The notes: generated by a model not told the origin, from the letters alone. Positions 19,230 to 29,073 are shown, numbered from the stretch's first letter. The stretch: 64,000 bases of DNA from Pedobacter sp. Bi126 (GCF_918698245.1 NZ_CAKKMS010000004.1:434001-498000), one strand, 5' to 3'. Numbers and translations are program-made.

Positions 19230-21065
19230 CTATTTCTCAAACTTCTTATCCAGCTCTGCCAAAGTAATGGTTTGGATAATCGGTTTGCCACTCACGCTAA
19301 AGTTAGGTGTTTTACACGCAAAAAGCTCATCAATCAAAGTATTCATTTCCTCCTGACCAAGACTTGTTCCGGCTTTTATAGCGCTGTTTTTTGCTAAACT
19401 TCTGGCCAGGCTATCGCGTTTGCTTAATTTTAGTTCCTGCTGTGAGTTTTTAAAACCCTCAATCAACTGTTCAAATAGCTGCGTTTCGTTAATATTACTG
19501 CTGCCCAGGTCAACCGGAACGCCTTCTACTACCAACGTATTTTTTCCAAATTCCCGTACATCGAAGCCTAAACTTTTTATATCATCCAGTAAACTTTTGG
19601 CCAGTTCGAAATCATTGGCATTTAGTGTAATGGTTTGAGGAAATAAACTCTGCTGCGATGCACCTTTGCGGTCATCCAGATGTACGAGAAAACGCTCGTA
19701 AAGGATTCGCTCATGTGCCATTTGTTGATCGATCACCATCAATCCCGACTTAATCTGCGAAACAATATAACGGTTGTGCAATTGCATGTACTGCTTTTGC
19801 TTGGTTTCTAAAACTGTTTCATCAGCATAAATAGAAGTTTGTTCTACAATTGGCTGTTCTGTTATTTCGTAAAGCGAACCCCAGTTTTTAGCACTCGGTT
19901 TGGCTTCATAATTTCTTGGTGATGAAGCGTAACCCGATGTAGAACTGCTATCGATGGCAAACGGATTAAAATCAGGATTGAAATTAATGCTTGGTGGAAC
20001 AATATCTTCAACCGCTTTATGGGTAATCATATTGCTAAAACCTGTTTCCTGATCAAAATCTAAAGTCGGCGAAATGTTATAACGGCCAATCGAACGTTTT
20101 ACCGCCGATTTCATGATCGCATAAATGGATTTTTCATCCAGATACTTAATTTCTGTTTTGGTGGGATGAACGTTTACATCAATTTTTGATGGATCGATCT
20201 CTATAAACAGTACATACAGCGGATAACTGTCGTCCGGTAATAAATCTTCGAAAGCAGAACTTACCGCGTGGTTTAAATACGGATCTTTAATGAAACGGTT
20301 ATTCACAAAAAAGAACTGTTCGCCCCTGGTTTTCTTTGCGAAAGCAGGTTTACCGATATAGCCTTTTAGGTTGATGATGGTTGTTTCTTCTTCAACAGGA
20401 ACAAGGCGTTCGTTATAGTTATTGCCAAAAAGGTGAACGATGCGTTGTTTTAAATTGCCTTTTGGCAGGTTAAAAATCTCGGTGCCATCATGGTGCAGAC
20501 TAAAAAAAACAGCGGGGTGCGCCAATGCTACACGTTGAAATTCATCCAGAATATGGCGCATTTCTACCGGATTACTTTTAAGGAAATTCCTTCTGGCAGG
20601 TGTATTAAAAAATAAGTTTTTAATCGAAATCTGTGTCCCTGGTGAGGTAGCAACGGGTTCCTGATTGGTTACCTGTGCACCTTCTATAGAGATACAGGTG
20701 CCGATTTCATCTTCATGCCTGCGGGTTTTCATTTCAACCTGCGAAATTGCTGCAATAGAGGCCATCGCTTCGCCACGGAAACCCATGGTACGTATGGCAA
20801 ATAAATCTTCGGCTTTTTTTACCTTCGAAGTGGCATGGCGTTCGAAACACATTCTGGCATCGGTAACGCTCATCCCACAGCCGTTATCTATAATCTGAAT
20901 CAATGCCTTACCGGCATCTTTTACTACCAGTTGAATTTTATCTGCACCCGCATCTATCGAATTTTCGAGCAATTCTTTTACCGCAGAAGCAGGTCGTTGA
21001 ACAACTTCTCCGGCGGCAATCTGATTGGCAACAGCATCAGGCAATAAGTGAATAATATCAGTCAT
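19230..21065 (-). CDS. mutL: DNA mismatch repair protein MutL
   Basis: A 611-residue MutL that couples mismatch recognition to strand removal. The GHKL ATPase motifs are ELLENSIDAGA (31-41, catalytic Glu), DNGCGM (60-65) and TMGFRGEA (93-100). The N-terminal half is fully conserved. In the C-terminal domain the endonuclease motif DQHAxxE reads DQQMAHE (446-452), and CPHGRP is replaced by TPNFSVSGKP, so metal ligands are partly missing. Flanking sequence gives no partner gene. It lies downstream of a region rich in repeats. Confidence 0.97.
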   Translation of the reverse strand: MTDIIHLLPDAVANQIAAGEVVQRPASAVKELLENSIDAGADKIQLVVKDAGKALIQIIDNGCGMSVTDARMCFERHATSKVKKAEDLFAIRTMGFRGEAMASIAAISQVEMKTRRHEDEIGTCISIEGAQVTNQEPVATSPGTQISIKNLFFNTPARRNFLKSNPVEMRHILDEFQRVALAHPAVFFSLHHDGTEIFNLPKGNLKQRIVHLFGNNYNERLVPVEEETTIINLKGYIGKPAFAKKTRGEQFFFVNNRFIKDPYLNHAVSSAFEDLLPDDSYPLYVLFIEIDPSKIDVNVHPTKTEIKYLDEKSIYAIMKSAVKRSIGRYNISPTLDFDQETGFSNMITHKAVEDIVPPSINFNPDFNPFAIDSSSTSGYASSPRNYEAKPSAKNWGSLYEITEQPIVEQTSIYADETVLETKQKQYMQLHNRYIVSQIKSGLMVIDQQMAHERILYERFLVHLDDRKGASQQSLFPQTITLNANDFELAKSLLDDIKSLGFDVREFGKNTLVVEGVPVDLGSSNINETQLFEQLIEGFKNSQQELKLSKRDSLARSLAKNSAIKAGTSLGQEEMNTLIDELFACKTPNFSVSGKPIIQTITLAELDKKFEK

Positions 21066-21709
21066 GTATTAAGGCAAAGTGAATTTGCTAAATTATGCAA
21101 AATAAGCTTAAAGAACCCGATTTGTTTAAAACTCAACATGTAAATGACTGTTGGTAAAGAGGAATAATTGCTTCTACTGGTTTTATTTACACCAGTGGTC
21201 ATCCTGAGCGGAGTCGAAGGATATGGCTGGAAAGAATTAATTCTTTATGCTTAAATTTTTTGTTTTTTTGAAAAGCAGGTTCCTGTGTCAATCGGTTCCG
21301 GTAGTCCCGCTGTCCGCTGTATCTTTTTGGCTGCCCTTCGACTACGCTACCATTGACGTTATTTCATAAACAACTATTAATCAAAATTTTAGCCGTTGTC
21401 GCATTTCCGTCCAGCTAGGCCATAGCACGGTATCCCCGTTCTACTTAAATCCGGCCTAACAAATTTTTCGGGCTCCGCCGACCCAGCCTACCCACTAGCT
21501 TTGAAAGAAAAATTTTCAGCCGGTGTTTTTTGTTTCTTTTTGACAGCAAAAAGAAAGAGCCCCATCGGCGGCGGCGAGCCGAGGCAAGGATGAGCCTCTG
21601 GGCAAAAAAAGATATGCGTCATTCATATTGATTTTTATACAATAAATTATCCCTCAGGGTGACCGCCAAAAAGTATACCGCTTCCATCTGGTTTATTTTA
21701 CAACGGGCT

Positions 21710-21822
21710 GTCATTCTGAACACAGTGAAGAATCTTTTGCCGTTAAAATACAGCCACTGAAATAAGCAGTAAAATTCAACAAGTGTGTTGATGGTTACAG
21801 ATGCTTCGTGCCTCAGCATGAC
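21710..21822. repeat. GTCAT...ATGAC intergenic hairpin element
   Basis: Terminal arms GTCATTCTGA (21710-21719) and TCAGCATGAC (21813-21822) pair with one mismatch. It belongs to the same family as elements near 30150, 41845 and 42684. Confidence 0.72.
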
Positions 21823-21873
21823 AATCGTCCTTTCTGTAAAACCGAATTTACAAAGGCAATGATTTCAATTTTC

Positions 21874-21881
21874 TATCTTTA
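21874..21881 (+). promoter_or_regulatory. Possible -7 box TATCTTTA directly before the start codon
   Basis: It matches TAnnTTTG in 7 of 8 positions and ends 5 nt before the ATG at 21887. If used, transcription would begin at or within 2 nt of the start codon. No -33 box was recognised. Confidence 0.35.
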
Positions 21882-21886
21882 TCGAT

Positions 21887-23521
21887 ATGAAATCCATTCT
21901 ATACAGCCTTTCTCTAGCTATACTTTTGACTTCTTGTGCCAGGAAAGAAGAAGCTGATGTAATTGTTTATAATGCTAAGGTTTATACCGTAAACAACAAG
22001 TTCGAAACAGTTGAGGCCTTCGCAGTGAAGAATGGTAAGATTCTGGAGCTTGGCAAAAGTGATGATATCAAATCAAAATACGCTGGCAAAGAAGAGATTA
22101 ATGCCGATGGGAAAGCTGTTTATCCTGGCTTTATAGATGCTCATGCCCATTTTTATGGCTACGGACAAAGTTTGCAAACGGCCGATTTAAGAGAAACAAA
22201 ATCGTGGGATGAAGTGCTTAAGCGCTTAACCGACTTTGCCAAAACACATCCCGATGGTTGGTTAATTGGCAATGGCTGGGACCAAAATGATTGGGACAAT
22301 AAAGCTTTCCCTACTAATGAAAAGTTAACCGCACTTTTTCCTGGTCGCCCGGTATTTTTAAAGCGTATCGATGGTCATGCGGCTATCGCCAATCAAAAAG
22401 CTTTAGATGATGCAGGCATTAAAGGCGGGCAGCAATTGGTTGGGGGCGATATGCTTACCCAAAACGGAAAGTTAACCGGTGTTTTAATCGATAATGCCGT
22501 CGCTTTAGTAGAGCGTAAAATCCCATCACCAGATGCTAAACTGGCTGAAAAAATATTTATCGATGCACAGAAAAACTGTTTCGCGGCAGGCTTAACCACC
22601 ATTGATGATTGTGGCTTAAGTTACCTGGCTGTCGAATTTATCGAAAAACTGCAGAAAGAACATAAACTGAAAATGAGGCTTTATGTAATGCTTTCTGATG
22701 AGCCTGATAATTATAAATATCTTTTTAGTCGCGGGCCGATCAAAACCGATCGGTTAAATGTCCGGGCTTTTAAGGTTTATGCTGATGGTGCCTTGGGATC
22801 GCGTGGGGCCTGCCTGTTGCATCCATATAGCGATATGCCAAATAAAACGGGTTTTCTATTGAGCGATCAAAAACACTTTGAAGAAGTGGCCAAACAGATC
22901 GCAGCCAATCATTTCCAGATGTGTACCCACGCCATTGGCGATTCGGCCAATCGGGTAATCCTGAATATTTACAATAAAATTTTAAAAGGCAAAAACGATC
23001 AGCGCTGGCGCATTGAACATGCACAAGCGGTAAATGCCAACGATTTCGATCTGTTCGGAAAGGCCAGCATTATTCCATCCGTTCAGCCTACCCATGCCAC
23101 TTCCGATATGTACTGGGCCGGACAGCGTTTAGGTACCGAAAGGTTAAAAAGTGCCTATGCTTACAAACAATTGTTAAAACAAAACGGTTGGATTCCTTTG
23201 GGTACCGATTTTCCGGTCGAAAACATTAATCCATTATTAACGTTTTATGCAGCAACAGTGAGAGAAGATGCAAAAGGTTTTCCGAAAGGGGGCTTCCAAA
23301 TGGAGAATGCCTTAACACCTGAAGAAGCTTTACGCGGAATGACCATCTGGGCAGCAAAAGCCAATTTTGAAGAACACGAAAAGGGTAGTTTGGAGAAAGG
23401 TAAATTGGCCGATTTTGTTATACTCGATCACGATATTTTAAAATCAACACCACAAAACATATTAAAAACCAAAGTTTTAAAAACCTACCTGAACGGAGAA
23501 AAAGTATATGAAGCGAAATAG
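21887..23521 (+). CDS. Amidohydrolase (YtcJ-like) lipoprotein
   Basis: A 544-residue metal-dependent hydrolase with a lipoprotein signal (LTSC, Cys17), so it probably acts at the periplasmic face or surface. The first metal site is FIDAHAHFYGYG near 84-95. Other amidohydrolase features are the MCTHAIGDSANR segment near 345-356, RIEHAQ near 378-383 and LGTDFPVEN near 444-452. YtcJ-like proteins hydrolyse amides or lactams, and the exact substrate is unknown. It overlaps the next gene by 14 nt, so translation of the two is coupled. Confidence 0.92.
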   Translation: MKSILYSLSLAILLTSCARKEEADVIVYNAKVYTVNNKFETVEAFAVKNGKILELGKSDDIKSKYAGKEEINADGKAVYPGFIDAHAHFYGYGQSLQTADLRETKSWDEVLKRLTDFAKTHPDGWLIGNGWDQNDWDNKAFPTNEKLTALFPGRPVFLKRIDGHAAIANQKALDDAGIKGGQQLVGGDMLTQNGKLTGVLIDNAVALVERKIPSPDAKLAEKIFIDAQKNCFAAGLTTIDDCGLSYLAVEFIEKLQKEHKLKMRLYVMLSDEPDNYKYLFSRGPIKTDRLNVRAFKVYADGALGSRGACLLHPYSDMPNKTGFLLSDQKHFEEVAKQIAANHFQMCTHAIGDSANRVILNIYNKILKGKNDQRWRIEHAQAVNANDFDLFGKASIIPSVQPTHATSDMYWAGQRLGTERLKSAYAYKQLLKQNGWIPLGTDFPVENINPLLTFYAATVREDAKGFPKGGFQMENALTPEEALRGMTIWAAKANFEEHEKGSLEKGKLADFVILDHDILKSTPQNILKTKVLKTYLNGEKVYEAK

Positions 23522-25325
23522 ATTGTGTATCCTGGTTGTAGCATTTTGCTGCAATATTTTATGTTTAATCGCCTGCGCACAGGAGCATACAGCGAATGAG
23601 AAAAAACTGGCTATTGCCAATGCGATAGCTAATACAACCGTATTGTTAAACAATCAGGATGGTGTTATTCCTTTAAAATCGTTGGAGAAAAAGAATATTG
23701 CTTCGGTTAGCCTGAGCTTTGCTTATAGTGCCGTTTTCGATAGTTTGGCAAATAAATATGATAAAATTACTTCATTTTCTGCCGATTCTTATAAAGACAG
23801 CGTGAATTTGAACGATTTAGAAGATGACCTTAAATATTTTAATACCATTTTAATTTCTATTGATGATCAAAATGTAAGCAAAGCCAAATACATTAACTTC
23901 ATTAACAGTATCAGTAAAAATAAACAGGTAATTATTTCTTTTTTTGGTAACGGACCTGGTTTAAAATCATTCGATCTGTTAAAATCGCCGATTGTATGGA
24001 CCGGTCAAAACAATATTGATGCCGCTGCTATTGTACCACAGTATATTTTTGGTGGCATTGCCGCTTCAAATAAGTTAACTACTGCTTATTCCGCACGTTA
24101 TACCATGGGTTCTGGTTTTACTACAACGGCCACGCGCTTAAAGTACACCGTTCCCGAAGATGCAGGTTTAAATTCGAACAACTTAAAAGAAATTGATGCC
24201 ATTGCTGCTGAGGCCATAGCGCAGAAAGCAACGCCAGGATTGGTGGTTTTGGTGGCTAAAGATGGCAAAGTGATCTTTAACAAAGCCTACGGAACGCATA
24301 CTTATGATACCAATGTGCCCGATAAGGTAACCGATATTTTCGATCTGGCCTCAGTAACCAAGGTAACTGCAACCACACCTGCCGTAATGCGTTTGTTTGA
24401 AGAAGGAAAACTAAAATTAGATACCAATATTGGTGCTTATATCCCAAAGGCACGTACTACGCCGATGAACAACATTCAGGTGCGTGAAGTGATGTTGCAT
24501 CAGGCAGGTTTCATTCCCTATATCCCTTTTCACGATTATGTGAAAACCGGCGATTACAGCAGGGATTCTTCAGCAGCCTATCCGACGAAAGTGGCCGATA
24601 ATTATTACATTAAAAAAGGCTTTTTTAAAGATTTTATGTGGCCGAAAATGTTAAACTCGCCAATAAAAACTCGTGGCAAGTATGTATACAGCGATATCAG
24701 CATGTATGTAATGAAAGATATTGTGGAGCATATTAGCGAAGAACCTTTAAATCAATATACCTACGAAAACTTTTACAAACCATTAGGTATGCAAACAGCG
24801 GGTTTCTTGCCACGCAACCGTTTTAAACCAGAGCAGATTATTCCAACCGAAATGGACAGCTATTTCAGGAAAACCCTTTTAGTTGGCTACGTTCACGATC
24901 AGGGTGCGGCTTTAGCTGGCGGTGTTTCTGGTCACGCAGGTTTGTTTGCCAGCGCCAACGATCTGGCCATTATTTATCAGATGCTTTTAAACCGTGGTAC
25001 TTATGGGGGAGTAGAATATTTCAAGAATTCGACAGTAGATATGTTTACTTCCAAACAATCGAATGTTAGCCGAAGAGGGCTAGGTTTCGATCGCTGGGAT
25101 CCAGATAGTACTAAACATTACCCGTCTGAACTGGCTTCGCCGCAAACTTATGGTCATACCGGTTATACCGGAACCTGTGTTTGGGTAGATCCATCCCGAG
25201 GTTTGGTGTATGTGTTTTTGTCTAACCGTGTGAACCCTACCGTTACGGATAAACTATCCAATCTGAAGATTAGAGGAAGAATTCAGGATGTGGTAAATAA
25301 AGCCATAGACGAATCGAAGAAGTAA
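23508..25325 (+). CDS. Serine hydrolase (class C beta-lactamase fold) fused to a GH3 C-terminal-type domain
   Basis: A 605-residue lipoprotein (LIAC lipobox near residue 23). Residues about 30-190 (NTTVLLNNQDGVIPLK at the front) match the C-terminal alpha/beta domain of family 3 glycosidases. The GH3 catalytic barrel is missing. From about 210 on there is a class C beta-lactamase/penicillin-binding domain: S282-V-T-K285 nucleophile motif, Y394-S-D396 in place of YxN, and H550-T-G552. Larger Bacteroidota proteins join GH3 and beta-lactamase domains, and this one keeps only the GH3 tail. A role in peptidoglycan or peptide hydrolysis is inferred. It overlaps the amidohydrolase gene by 14 nt. Confidence 0.86.
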   Translation: MKRNRLCILVVAFCCNILCLIACAQEHTANEKKLAIANAIANTTVLLNNQDGVIPLKSLEKKNIASVSLSFAYSAVFDSLANKYDKITSFSADSYKDSVNLNDLEDDLKYFNTILISIDDQNVSKAKYINFINSISKNKQVIISFFGNGPGLKSFDLLKSPIVWTGQNNIDAAAIVPQYIFGGIAASNKLTTAYSARYTMGSGFTTTATRLKYTVPEDAGLNSNNLKEIDAIAAEAIAQKATPGLVVLVAKDGKVIFNKAYGTHTYDTNVPDKVTDIFDLASVTKVTATTPAVMRLFEEGKLKLDTNIGAYIPKARTTPMNNIQVREVMLHQAGFIPYIPFHDYVKTGDYSRDSSAAYPTKVADNYYIKKGFFKDFMWPKMLNSPIKTRGKYVYSDISMYVMKDIVEHISEEPLNQYTYENFYKPLGMQTAGFLPRNRFKPEQIIPTEMDSYFRKTLLVGYVHDQGAALAGGVSGHAGLFASANDLAIIYQMLLNRGTYGGVEYFKNSTVDMFTSKQSNVSRRGLGFDRWDPDSTKHYPSELASPQTYGHTGYTGTCVWVDPSRGLVYVFLSNRVNPTVTDKLSNLKIRGRIQDVVNKAIDESKK

Positions 25326-25347
25326 ATCTTGGTCTACATCATTCAGC

Positions 25348-25387
25348 GTTGTCAACTTTCTAGCTAAATGGTTATTAAGTTGGCAAC
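25348..25387. repeat. Hairpin with AGCGTTGTCAACTTTC word between convergent genes
   Basis: GTTGTCAACTT (25348-25358) pairs with AAGTTGGCAAC (25377-25387) in 10 of 11 positions. The 16-mer AGCGTTGTCAACTTTC recurs near 44486, so it is a dispersed repeat. A terminator role is possible but the T-run is weak. Confidence 0.68.
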
Positions 25388-25397
25388 TCGTTTAATA

Positions 25398-26816
25398 CTA
25401 GTTTTTTGGATTATAATAGGCATCAAAAAGCTTATTCCGGAATTTACAATTAGGATCGTACTTCCTTTTTAATTTAAAAAATGTTTCAGCATTTGGATAA
25501 GCTTTTGAAAACTGTGATTGAGTAGCCTGTATTTGATAAGGCAGATAGTAAGCACCCTTTTCAGAAAGCGACGCATCAATCAAGGCCCTTGTCCATTGGG
25601 TTACTTTTGCCTTTTCTACATCAGATACTTCCTGTTTGTAATAAATTACGAAAGCAAAAACTTCTTCCTTAGCCCAGGCGAGATACGATCCCGCATCTTT
25701 GTTTGCATGCCGGATTGAAATGTTGATCACATTCACATCGTTGTTTTTTAATACTTTAATCATTTTTGGATAAAAGGAATCAAAATGATCTACTGGTATA
25801 AAATATTCTTGTAAAACATAGGTTGCTTTTTTTCTCGAATTTGGTTCGAGCTCTTGTACATCATAGGTCGCTTCATAATTTCTCCATTCAACAACTTTAC
25901 CTGTATAATGTATCGGATCTACAATGTGTTGCCTTAGCCATTTTCCAAAATCAGAACCAGCAACTACCTTCATGGCAAATTTTTTCAATCCATAATTTAC
26001 ATCGTTCGGTTTTAAACGCTCGGTTATGGTTAATTTATTTTCGGTTCTTGCATAAGTAACCGCTCTAACTTTCTTGTAACGGTTTGGGTATATATCTGCG
26101 TTATGAAATACGAACTGGGGTTTATTTCGAACGTTAGAAAAGAAGAACTTTTTGTAGGCGGCAATATCCATCAGGGTATCTTTTCGCGCTATTTTATAAT
26201 TGTCTGTTAGCGATAAGGTTACTTCGGTAATTACACCAATTCCGCCGTAGCCGCCAATAGCGGTATAAAAAACTTCACTGTTAACCGTTGGGCTCGCGGT
26301 GATGAAACTTCCGTCGGCTAAAACAATCTTAAAACTTTTAACTGATAAAATAATTGGCCCTTGCCCAACATAACGACCATGCACGTTAACACTAAGTGAA
26401 CCGCCAACCGTAAAATTCGCATAAGTCTGCATAATTTTAACAGATAAATCATATCGGTCAATAAACTGGATCAGCTCGCACCACCTTATACCGGCTTGAA
26501 CGGTGACTTCCTTCCGTTCTTTTGAGAAACTTAAAATCCTGTTAAACTTTCTCATGTCAATTTGAAAAGCATTTTCTGTAGCCGTTTGTCCACCTTGACT
26601 AAATCGGGCTCCACCTATCGAGATTGGTCCATTGTGGGTTTTAACTGCCTTAGTAATTTCAGCAGAAGTTTGTGGCGTAATTATTTTGGCAACCTTTATG
26701 GGGTTGAGTTGCGTAACATCGTTTACGACGTTCTTTTGTATAATCGGCTTATCATGCTGGCACGCAAAAAGTAAAGTGGTGAGGACTAGAAAAATTCTGA
26801 GAGGGAAGCGTTTCAT
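25398..26816 (-). CDS. FAD-linked oxidase (sugar-lactone oxidase-like) lipoprotein
   Basis: A 472-residue predicted lipoprotein (LFAC, Cys19). The PCMH-type FAD-binding domain spans about 40-220, with GPISIGGARFSQGGQ, the QTYANFTVGGSLSVNVHGRYVG segment, and a conserved GGYGGIGVITEVTLSL. The C-terminal half resembles D-arabinono-1,4-lactone and L-gulonolactone oxidases, and ends in KYDPNCKFRNKLFDAYY. It likely oxidises an alcohol or lactone outside the cytoplasm. Substrate is not clear. Lipidation of such an oxidase is somewhat unusual. Confidence 0.88.
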   Translation of the reverse strand: MKRFPLRIFLVLTTLLFACQHDKPIIQKNVVNDVTQLNPIKVAKIITPQTSAEITKAVKTHNGPISIGGARFSQGGQTATENAFQIDMRKFNRILSFSKERKEVTVQAGIRWCELIQFIDRYDLSVKIMQTYANFTVGGSLSVNVHGRYVGQGPIILSVKSFKIVLADGSFITASPTVNSEVFYTAIGGYGGIGVITEVTLSLTDNYKIARKDTLMDIAAYKKFFFSNVRNKPQFVFHNADIYPNRYKKVRAVTYARTENKLTITERLKPNDVNYGLKKFAMKVVAGSDFGKWLRQHIVDPIHYTGKVVEWRNYEATYDVQELEPNSRKKATYVLQEYFIPVDHFDSFYPKMIKVLKNNDVNVINISIRHANKDAGSYLAWAKEEVFAFVIYYKQEVSDVEKAKVTQWTRALIDASLSEKGAYYLPYQIQATQSQFSKAYPNAETFFKLKRKYDPNCKFRNKLFDAYYNPKN

Positions 26817-26903
26817 AGTTGATTAGATGTTTGGGTTTACATAATGATATAAAGGCTTAGTGTTATCAGCTAATGGTTTGTTAGAGTGTTAATAGTTCAT
26901 AAG

Positions 26904-27746
26904 CTAATGATCTAGAATCAGCTTATAAATTACCGTTTTAAGTTCTTCGCTATCACGATCCTCACACAATAAAAAAGTTGTCCTATGCTCGTTTTGGCTA
27001 AGTAAAGTAATGCCTTCAAATTTATGTTTGTCAGAAATTTTATGGCTGAAGGTTAGCTTCAAAGTCTGTAGGTTAATACTGCCGATAAAACTGCCCAGAA
27101 TTTCGCCATCGGCATAAGTCGATTTGGTATCTTCCGCAGTAGCAATGAAAAATATTTCATTTTTCACCAATACAGCATCGGTAAAAGAGGATTCAACATG
27201 ATCGATATTTGGAAGCTTAAAAGGATTGAACTTAGCTTGTTTAGTTTTAGTTAAATCTACTTCCTGGATTTTGAATATGCCATTCTTTGCATCGATCCCA
27301 TTGCCGCGGTTAAAAAGTAGCCACTCATTGCCTGTAAAGGTTGCGCCTTCTAGGTTAAAGTTCTGATCGTCTATTTTGGCAATAGCTTTAAGTTTGGTGT
27401 AGGTATTAGTCAGGTCTTTCTGAATAACTTTTTGAGTTTCCAGATCGAATTCGATCATCAGGTTTCTTTTGGGGGTAGAGCCCGAACCTAACATGTAGAG
27501 CTTATTGTTGTTATGACAAAGGATTTCGAAATCGGGTTTTAAGGATTTAGGTATATTTTCTAACTGATCAAGTATTTTGTCAAATAAAATCTGAATTTTA
27601 CGGAGTTTTTTGGTTTTGATGTTATATTCGTTCAAGTAGCCGCTGTTGTCGCCAATGATATACAGTAAATCCTCGTGAAGGAATAGACCCGAAGCAGAAC
27701 CGATACCATCAATCTTGGCAAAAACTTCTAAAGTTGTTAAATGCAT
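26904..27746 (-). CDS. Conserved protein of unknown function, beta-propeller-like (DUF6929-like)
   Basis: A 280-residue cytosolic protein. The start is taken at the ATG at 27746. A TTG 15 nt upstream is in frame but less likely. It contains repeated beta-strand motifs (LLYIIGDNSGYL, KLYMLGSGSTPKRNLM, NLEGATFTGNEWLLFNRGNG, EIFFIATAEDT, FEGITLL) that suggest a 6-bladed propeller like SdiA-regulated or esterase-like phytase proteins. I recall similar proteins as DUF6929, but I cannot verify this. Function is unknown. It lies 97 nt downstream of the 2OG oxygenase gene, beyond a terminator. Confidence 0.72.
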   Translation of the reverse strand: MHLTTLEVFAKIDGIGSASGLFLHEDLLYIIGDNSGYLNEYNIKTKKLRKIQILFDKILDQLENIPKSLKPDFEILCHNNNKLYMLGSGSTPKRNLMIEFDLETQKVIQKDLTNTYTKLKAIAKIDDQNFNLEGATFTGNEWLLFNRGNGIDAKNGIFKIQEVDLTKTKQAKFNPFKLPNIDHVESSFTDAVLVKNEIFFIATAEDTKSTYADGEILGSFIGSINLQTLKLTFSHKISDKHKFEGITLLSQNEHRTTFLLCEDRDSEELKTVIYKLILDH

Positions 27747-27757
27747 GTTTGAAAATA

Positions 27758-27792
27758 ACAAAAAAGCACCGGTTTTGGCCGATGCTTTTATT
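27758..27792 (-). terminator. Terminator of the 2OG-Fe(II) oxygenase gene
   Basis: AAAAGCACCGG (27762-27772) pairs with CCGATGCTTTT (27779-27789) with one mismatch. On the minus strand the stem is followed by T-rich sequence. It sits between the oxygenase stop and the next gene's start. Confidence 0.85.
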
Positions 27793-27842
27793 TTTGTTTA
27801 CGATTCGCTAGGGACTCATGACTGAGGACTCACGACTCCGAA

Positions 27843-28805
27843 CTACTTCTTTAATCCAATTTCTCTTAATCTTTCATCCAAATATTCACCAGCTGTCATA
27901 TCGCTATAGGCTTTAGGATGTTCAGCATCAATGGTTGATGGCAAGCTTGTTAAATCCATGTCGCTGCGTGGATGTAAGAAAAAAGGAACAGAGAAACGAG
28001 AGGTTTTCATCAGTTCACGAGGTGGGTTTACCACTCTATGTGTAGTCGATTTTAATTTATTGTTGGTTAAACGCTGTAACATATCGCCAACGTTCACTAC
28101 GATATCAGTGTGATGTGCTTTAATTGGCAACCATTCATTGCTGCGGGTTAACACTTCAAGGCCATCGGCACTTGCGCCAATTAATAAGGTAATCAAGTTA
28201 ATGTCTTCATGCGCACCTGCACGCACCGCATCATCAGGAATGGTTTCAGGATTTTCGATCGGGAAGTAGTGGATACCCCTCAAAATAGAATTTCCGTTAT
28301 GAACATGTTTGTCGAAATAGTCGATCGGCAATTCCAGGTAAGTAGCAATTGCACGTAATAAATGTGTCCCGTTTTCTTCCAGTTTTTTGTAAATATCGCC
28401 TGTTACTTTGTTAAATTCTGGTAATTCTTCTAAAACTTCATTATCAGGATATTCATTTTTAACCGGATCACCATCAGTTACTTCTTGGCCAATCTGCCAG
28501 AATTCTTTCAAATCTGGGGTTTTGGCCCCTTTAGCAGTTTCTTTGCCTGCACTGGTGTAACCACGTTGACCAGCTAATTCTGGTTTCTCGTATTTCCTTT
28601 TGGTTTCAACTGGAAGCGAAAAAGCAGCTTTAATATTTTCATAAAGCTTATCAATTAATTCCTGGCTTAAACCATGGTTGGTAATGGTAACAAAACCCGA
28701 ATCGTTAAAAGCCCTGCCCAATTCATCAGAAAACTTTTTACGGTCTTCTGCAGAACCATTGATGTAAGAGCCTAAATCCAAACAAGGAATATACGGTGTA
28801 GACAT
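27843..28805 (-). CDS. Isopenicillin-N-synthase-like 2OG-Fe(II) dioxygenase
   Basis: A 320-residue cytosolic non-heme iron enzyme. The iron ligands are H199 and D201 (AHED) and H256 (THRVVN). The 2-oxoglutarate-binding pair is R270 and S272 (RFS). The N-terminal DIOX_N segment contains FNDSGFVTITNHGL (33-46). Bacterial relatives act on amino acids, sterol-like or sulfur compounds, but this subfamily's substrate is not established. It is monocistronic with its own terminator, and divergent from msrA with a 268-nt spacer. Confidence 0.92.
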   Translation of the reverse strand: MSTPYIPCLDLGSYINGSAEDRKKFSDELGRAFNDSGFVTITNHGLSQELIDKLYENIKAAFSLPVETKRKYEKPELAGQRGYTSAGKETAKGAKTPDLKEFWQIGQEVTDGDPVKNEYPDNEVLEELPEFNKVTGDIYKKLEENGTHLLRAIATYLELPIDYFDKHVHNGNSILRGIHYFPIENPETIPDDAVRAGAHEDINLITLLIGASADGLEVLTRSNEWLPIKAHHTDIVVNVGDMLQRLTNNKLKSTTHRVVNPPRELMKTSRFSVPFFLHPRSDMDLTSLPSTIDAEHPKAYSDMTAGEYLDERLREIGLKK

Positions 28806-29073
28806 AATTTTATATTTAATGTTTTACGAATTTAAAAAGAATTGTTAATAAGTGCGTTTCGGTTGTGTATTAAGTGTTTAATAAATTAATATACAGTTTT
28901 TTAAGTTATTAACAAAATTGTAGAAGCAATGTAATAGTCGATTGTCACACTAAATCCATTATAATTAAAACGCAAACTACAGCTTATTTAATTTCGTATA
29001 ATTAACTAGAAAATAACTTGATGAACTGTAAGGTAAATTGGTTATTTGCGACTAATAAAATAAAACACACACA

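Larger units (their letters stand above)
21066..21886. other. 821-nt gene-free region with several repeat fragments
   Basis: No credible gene. Visible parts are CATCCTGAGCGGAGTCGAAGG (21199-), a GTAGTCCCGCTGTCCGCTGTA fragment of the CCTAAACCTGA family (about 21300-21330), a GTTTCTTTTTGACAGCAAAAAGAAA inverted repeat (about 21530-21556) and a GTCATTCTGA...TCAGCATGAC element (21710-21822). A 66-codon frame at 21619-21819 lies inside the last element and is not supported. Confidence 0.7.

Noticed and set aside
21619..21819. 66-codon minus-strand frame
   Set aside because: It lies within a GTCAT...ATGAC repeat element.
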